The notes beneath the pieces are model-generated. The model had not been told where the DNA came from, did not search any database, and was given only the letters and a program-made list of their open reading frames with translations. A stretch of DNA of 12,120 nt. Origin: Candidatus Zixiibacteriota bacterium (GTDB taxonomy: Bacteria > Zixibacteria > MSB-5A5 > SM1-73). A program made the translations under genes and the position numbers. This document shows positions 11,405-12,120 of the stretch, one piece after another (within the stretch, counting starts at the first letter, position 1; every line of letters starts with the position of its first letter). The stretch is taken from NCBI GenBank assembly GCA_020341875.1, contig CP070839.1, positions 2,122,091-2,134,210 of the forward strand. The letters run 5' to 3'.

Positions 11405-11434
11405 TAAGTTGTGAAATTTTTCACTAAGTTGTGA
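11405..11434. repeat. TAAGTTGTGA direct repeat, 20-bp period
   Basis: TAAGTTGTGA occurs at 11405-11414 and again at 11425-11434, starting exactly 20 bp apart. The first copy overlaps the left arm of the Rex-like palindrome. About two helical turns of spacing would place two proteins on nearly the same DNA face. Confidence 0.5.
11409..11426. promoter_or_regulatory. Rex-type operator (redox repressor site) before porG
   Basis: TTGTGAAATTTTTCACTA contains the perfect dyad GTGAAA-tt-TTTCAC (11411-11424) and matches the Rex operator consensus TTGTGAAnnnnTTCACAA at all defined positions but one (17th base T instead of A). Rex is an NADH/NAD+-sensing repressor of fermentative and redox genes in many bacteria. 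The site lies 60 bp before the porG start, a position suited to repression. No rex gene is in the window, so the assignment rests on the motif and on the function of the gene behind it. Confidence 0.6.
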
Positions 11435-11485
11435 GCCTGCGCGTCACTAGACAACTGGTTTTGCGAGTTTCAGAAGAGGAGGATC

Positions 11486-12040
11486 ATGCTAAAGGAGATT
11501 AGGATACACGGTCGCGGAGGTCAGGGCGTGGTGACCGCGGCCGAGCTTATGGCGGTAGCTGCCTTCGAGGATGGGAAGTACGCCCAGGCATTTCCCTCAT
11601 TCGGCAGCGAGCGCATGGGAGCTCCGGTTCAGTCGTTCGTCAGGATCGCTGACCATAAGGTGCGCAGCCGAAGCCAGATCTACGAGCCAGATTACCTGAT
11701 AATTCAGGACAACACGCTGATAGGAGCTATCGACGTGCTCGCCGGCCTGAAAGACGACGGAATGGTCCTGGTGGATACGGAGAGAAAGCCGGAGGAGCTA
11801 GGGCTGAAGACATCGGCTGAGGTGAGGACCATTCCCGCCACCAAAATCGCCCTGGAGACCATTGGCCGGGCGGTTCAGAACACCACGCTGATGGGCGCAT
11901 TCTCAGGCATCACCGGCTTGATCTCAGTAGATGCTATCATCAAGAGCGTCAAGGAGAGATTCCCCGGTGAGGTGGGAGAGAAGAATGCCAGGGCCATCCA
12001 GAAGGCGTACGATCTGATGAAAGGAGGACAACGTGACTAA
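11486..12040 (+). CDS. porG: 2-oxoacid:ferredoxin oxidoreductase, gamma subunit (probably pyruvate)
   Basis: Gamma subunit (184 residues) of the four-subunit pyruvate:ferredoxin oxidoreductase type. The complex oxidatively decarboxylates pyruvate, or a related 2-oxoacid, to an acyl-CoA and CO2 and passes electrons to ferredoxin. The family marks are the N-terminal GRGGQGVVTAAE (9-20), then QAFPSFGSERMGAPVQSFVR (34-53) and NTTLMGAFSG (132-141). RBS AGAGGAGG (11475-11482) lies three bases before the ATG. The next gene starts inside its last codons (GTG 12033, stop 12040) and has the delta-subunit sequence, so an operon gamma-delta(-alpha-beta) is expected beyond the right edge. Pyruvate is favoured over 2-ketoisovalerate because the sequence looks PorG-like, but the substrate is not proven. 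Control by a redox repressor is suggested by the palindrome at 11409. Confidence 0.92.
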   Translation: MLKEIRIHGRGGQGVVTAAELMAVAAFEDGKYAQAFPSFGSERMGAPVQSFVRIADHKVRSRSQIYEPDYLIIQDNTLIGAIDVLAGLKDDGMVLVDTERKPEELGLKTSAEVRTIPATKIALETIGRAVQNTTLMGAFSGITGLISVDAIIKSVKERFPGEVGEKNARAIQKAYDLMKGGQRD

Positions 12041-12120
12041 GCCGGAAGGAATAGTCGTCAAGCCAGGATCAAGTAAGCAATACAAGACCGGAAGCTGGAG
12101 AGTAAAAAAGCCGGTCTTCA
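12033..12120 (+). CDS. porD: 2-oxoacid:ferredoxin oxidoreductase, delta subunit (3' partial)
   Basis: The GTG at 12033 overlaps the end of porG by eight bases and is preceded at 5 nt by AAAGGAGG (12020-12027), a strong site implying translational coupling. The 29 visible codons read TKPEGIVVKPGSSKQYKTGS followed by WRVKKPVF. This corresponds to the N-terminus of delta subunits (PGSS..yKTGsWR..rPv), which in complete form carry two 4Fe-4S clusters in a ferredoxin-like domain. The cluster cysteines lie beyond the window edge. Confidence 0.8.
   Translation, partial: MTKPEGIVVKPGSSKQYKTGSWRVKKPVF

Overview
The window looks like a chromosomal segment of a mid-GC bacterium, probably from the FCB superphylum or a neighbouring uncultured candidate phylum (Zixibacteria, Latescibacteria, TA06 and WOR-3 types are the models I have in mind). 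This placement is an inference. It rests on a FlgD-like sorting domain with the NYPNPFNPST motif, on three large secreted proteins that open with the 'IPKxINYQGML' module typical of these groups, and on a multi-subunit (archaeal/Thermotoga type) 2-oxoacid:ferredoxin oxidoreductase. All recognisable genes lie on the + strand.

Layout. 1-329: the 3' end of a gene whose last part is a degenerate histidine-kinase dimerisation helix, with the phospho-acceptor His replaced by Tyr. 330-660: non-coding, with a hairpin terminator and a sigma70-type promoter for the next gene. 661-2166: a complete M17 leucyl aminopeptidase (pepA). 2167-2570: about 400 bp with hairpins and a promoter. 2571-3146: a small secreted protein with a C-terminal sorting domain. 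3147-3404: hairpins. 3405-9521: three consecutive genes for large secreted fibre-like proteins. The first two (635 and 653 aa) are clear tandem duplicates that share both ends, with different modules in the middle; the duplicated unit includes the 3' intergenic DNA. The third (595 aa) shares the N-terminal module, then carries ten 15-residue YadA-head-like repeats and a 'SFKIDHPLDP' C-terminal domain. 9522-10006: non-coding, with several inverted repeats, a possible gene remnant and a perfect-consensus promoter. 10007-10405: an Rrf2-family regulator with Fe-S-type cysteines. 10732-11286: dCTP deaminase (dcd). 11486-12120: gamma subunit and start of the delta subunit of a pyruvate (or related 2-oxoacid):ferredoxin oxidoreductase, preceded by a palindrome that closely matches the Rex redox-repressor operator.

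How the parts fit. The centre (2571-9521) reads as a cell-surface locus: a signal-peptide protein with a sorting domain followed by three exported, repeat-built, probably trimeric fibre proteins made by duplication and module exchange. The right-hand side is metabolic and redox-related (Fe-S-type Rrf2 regulator, Fe-S oxidoreductase, Rex-like site), apart from dcd, which serves nucleotide metabolism. The left side is a peptidase beside the tail of a signalling protein. The less ordinary observations are the duplicated fibre genes with their conserved hairpin-bearing spacers, the hairpin-rich spacer at 9531-9701, and the Rex-like operator in front of the oxidoreductase.
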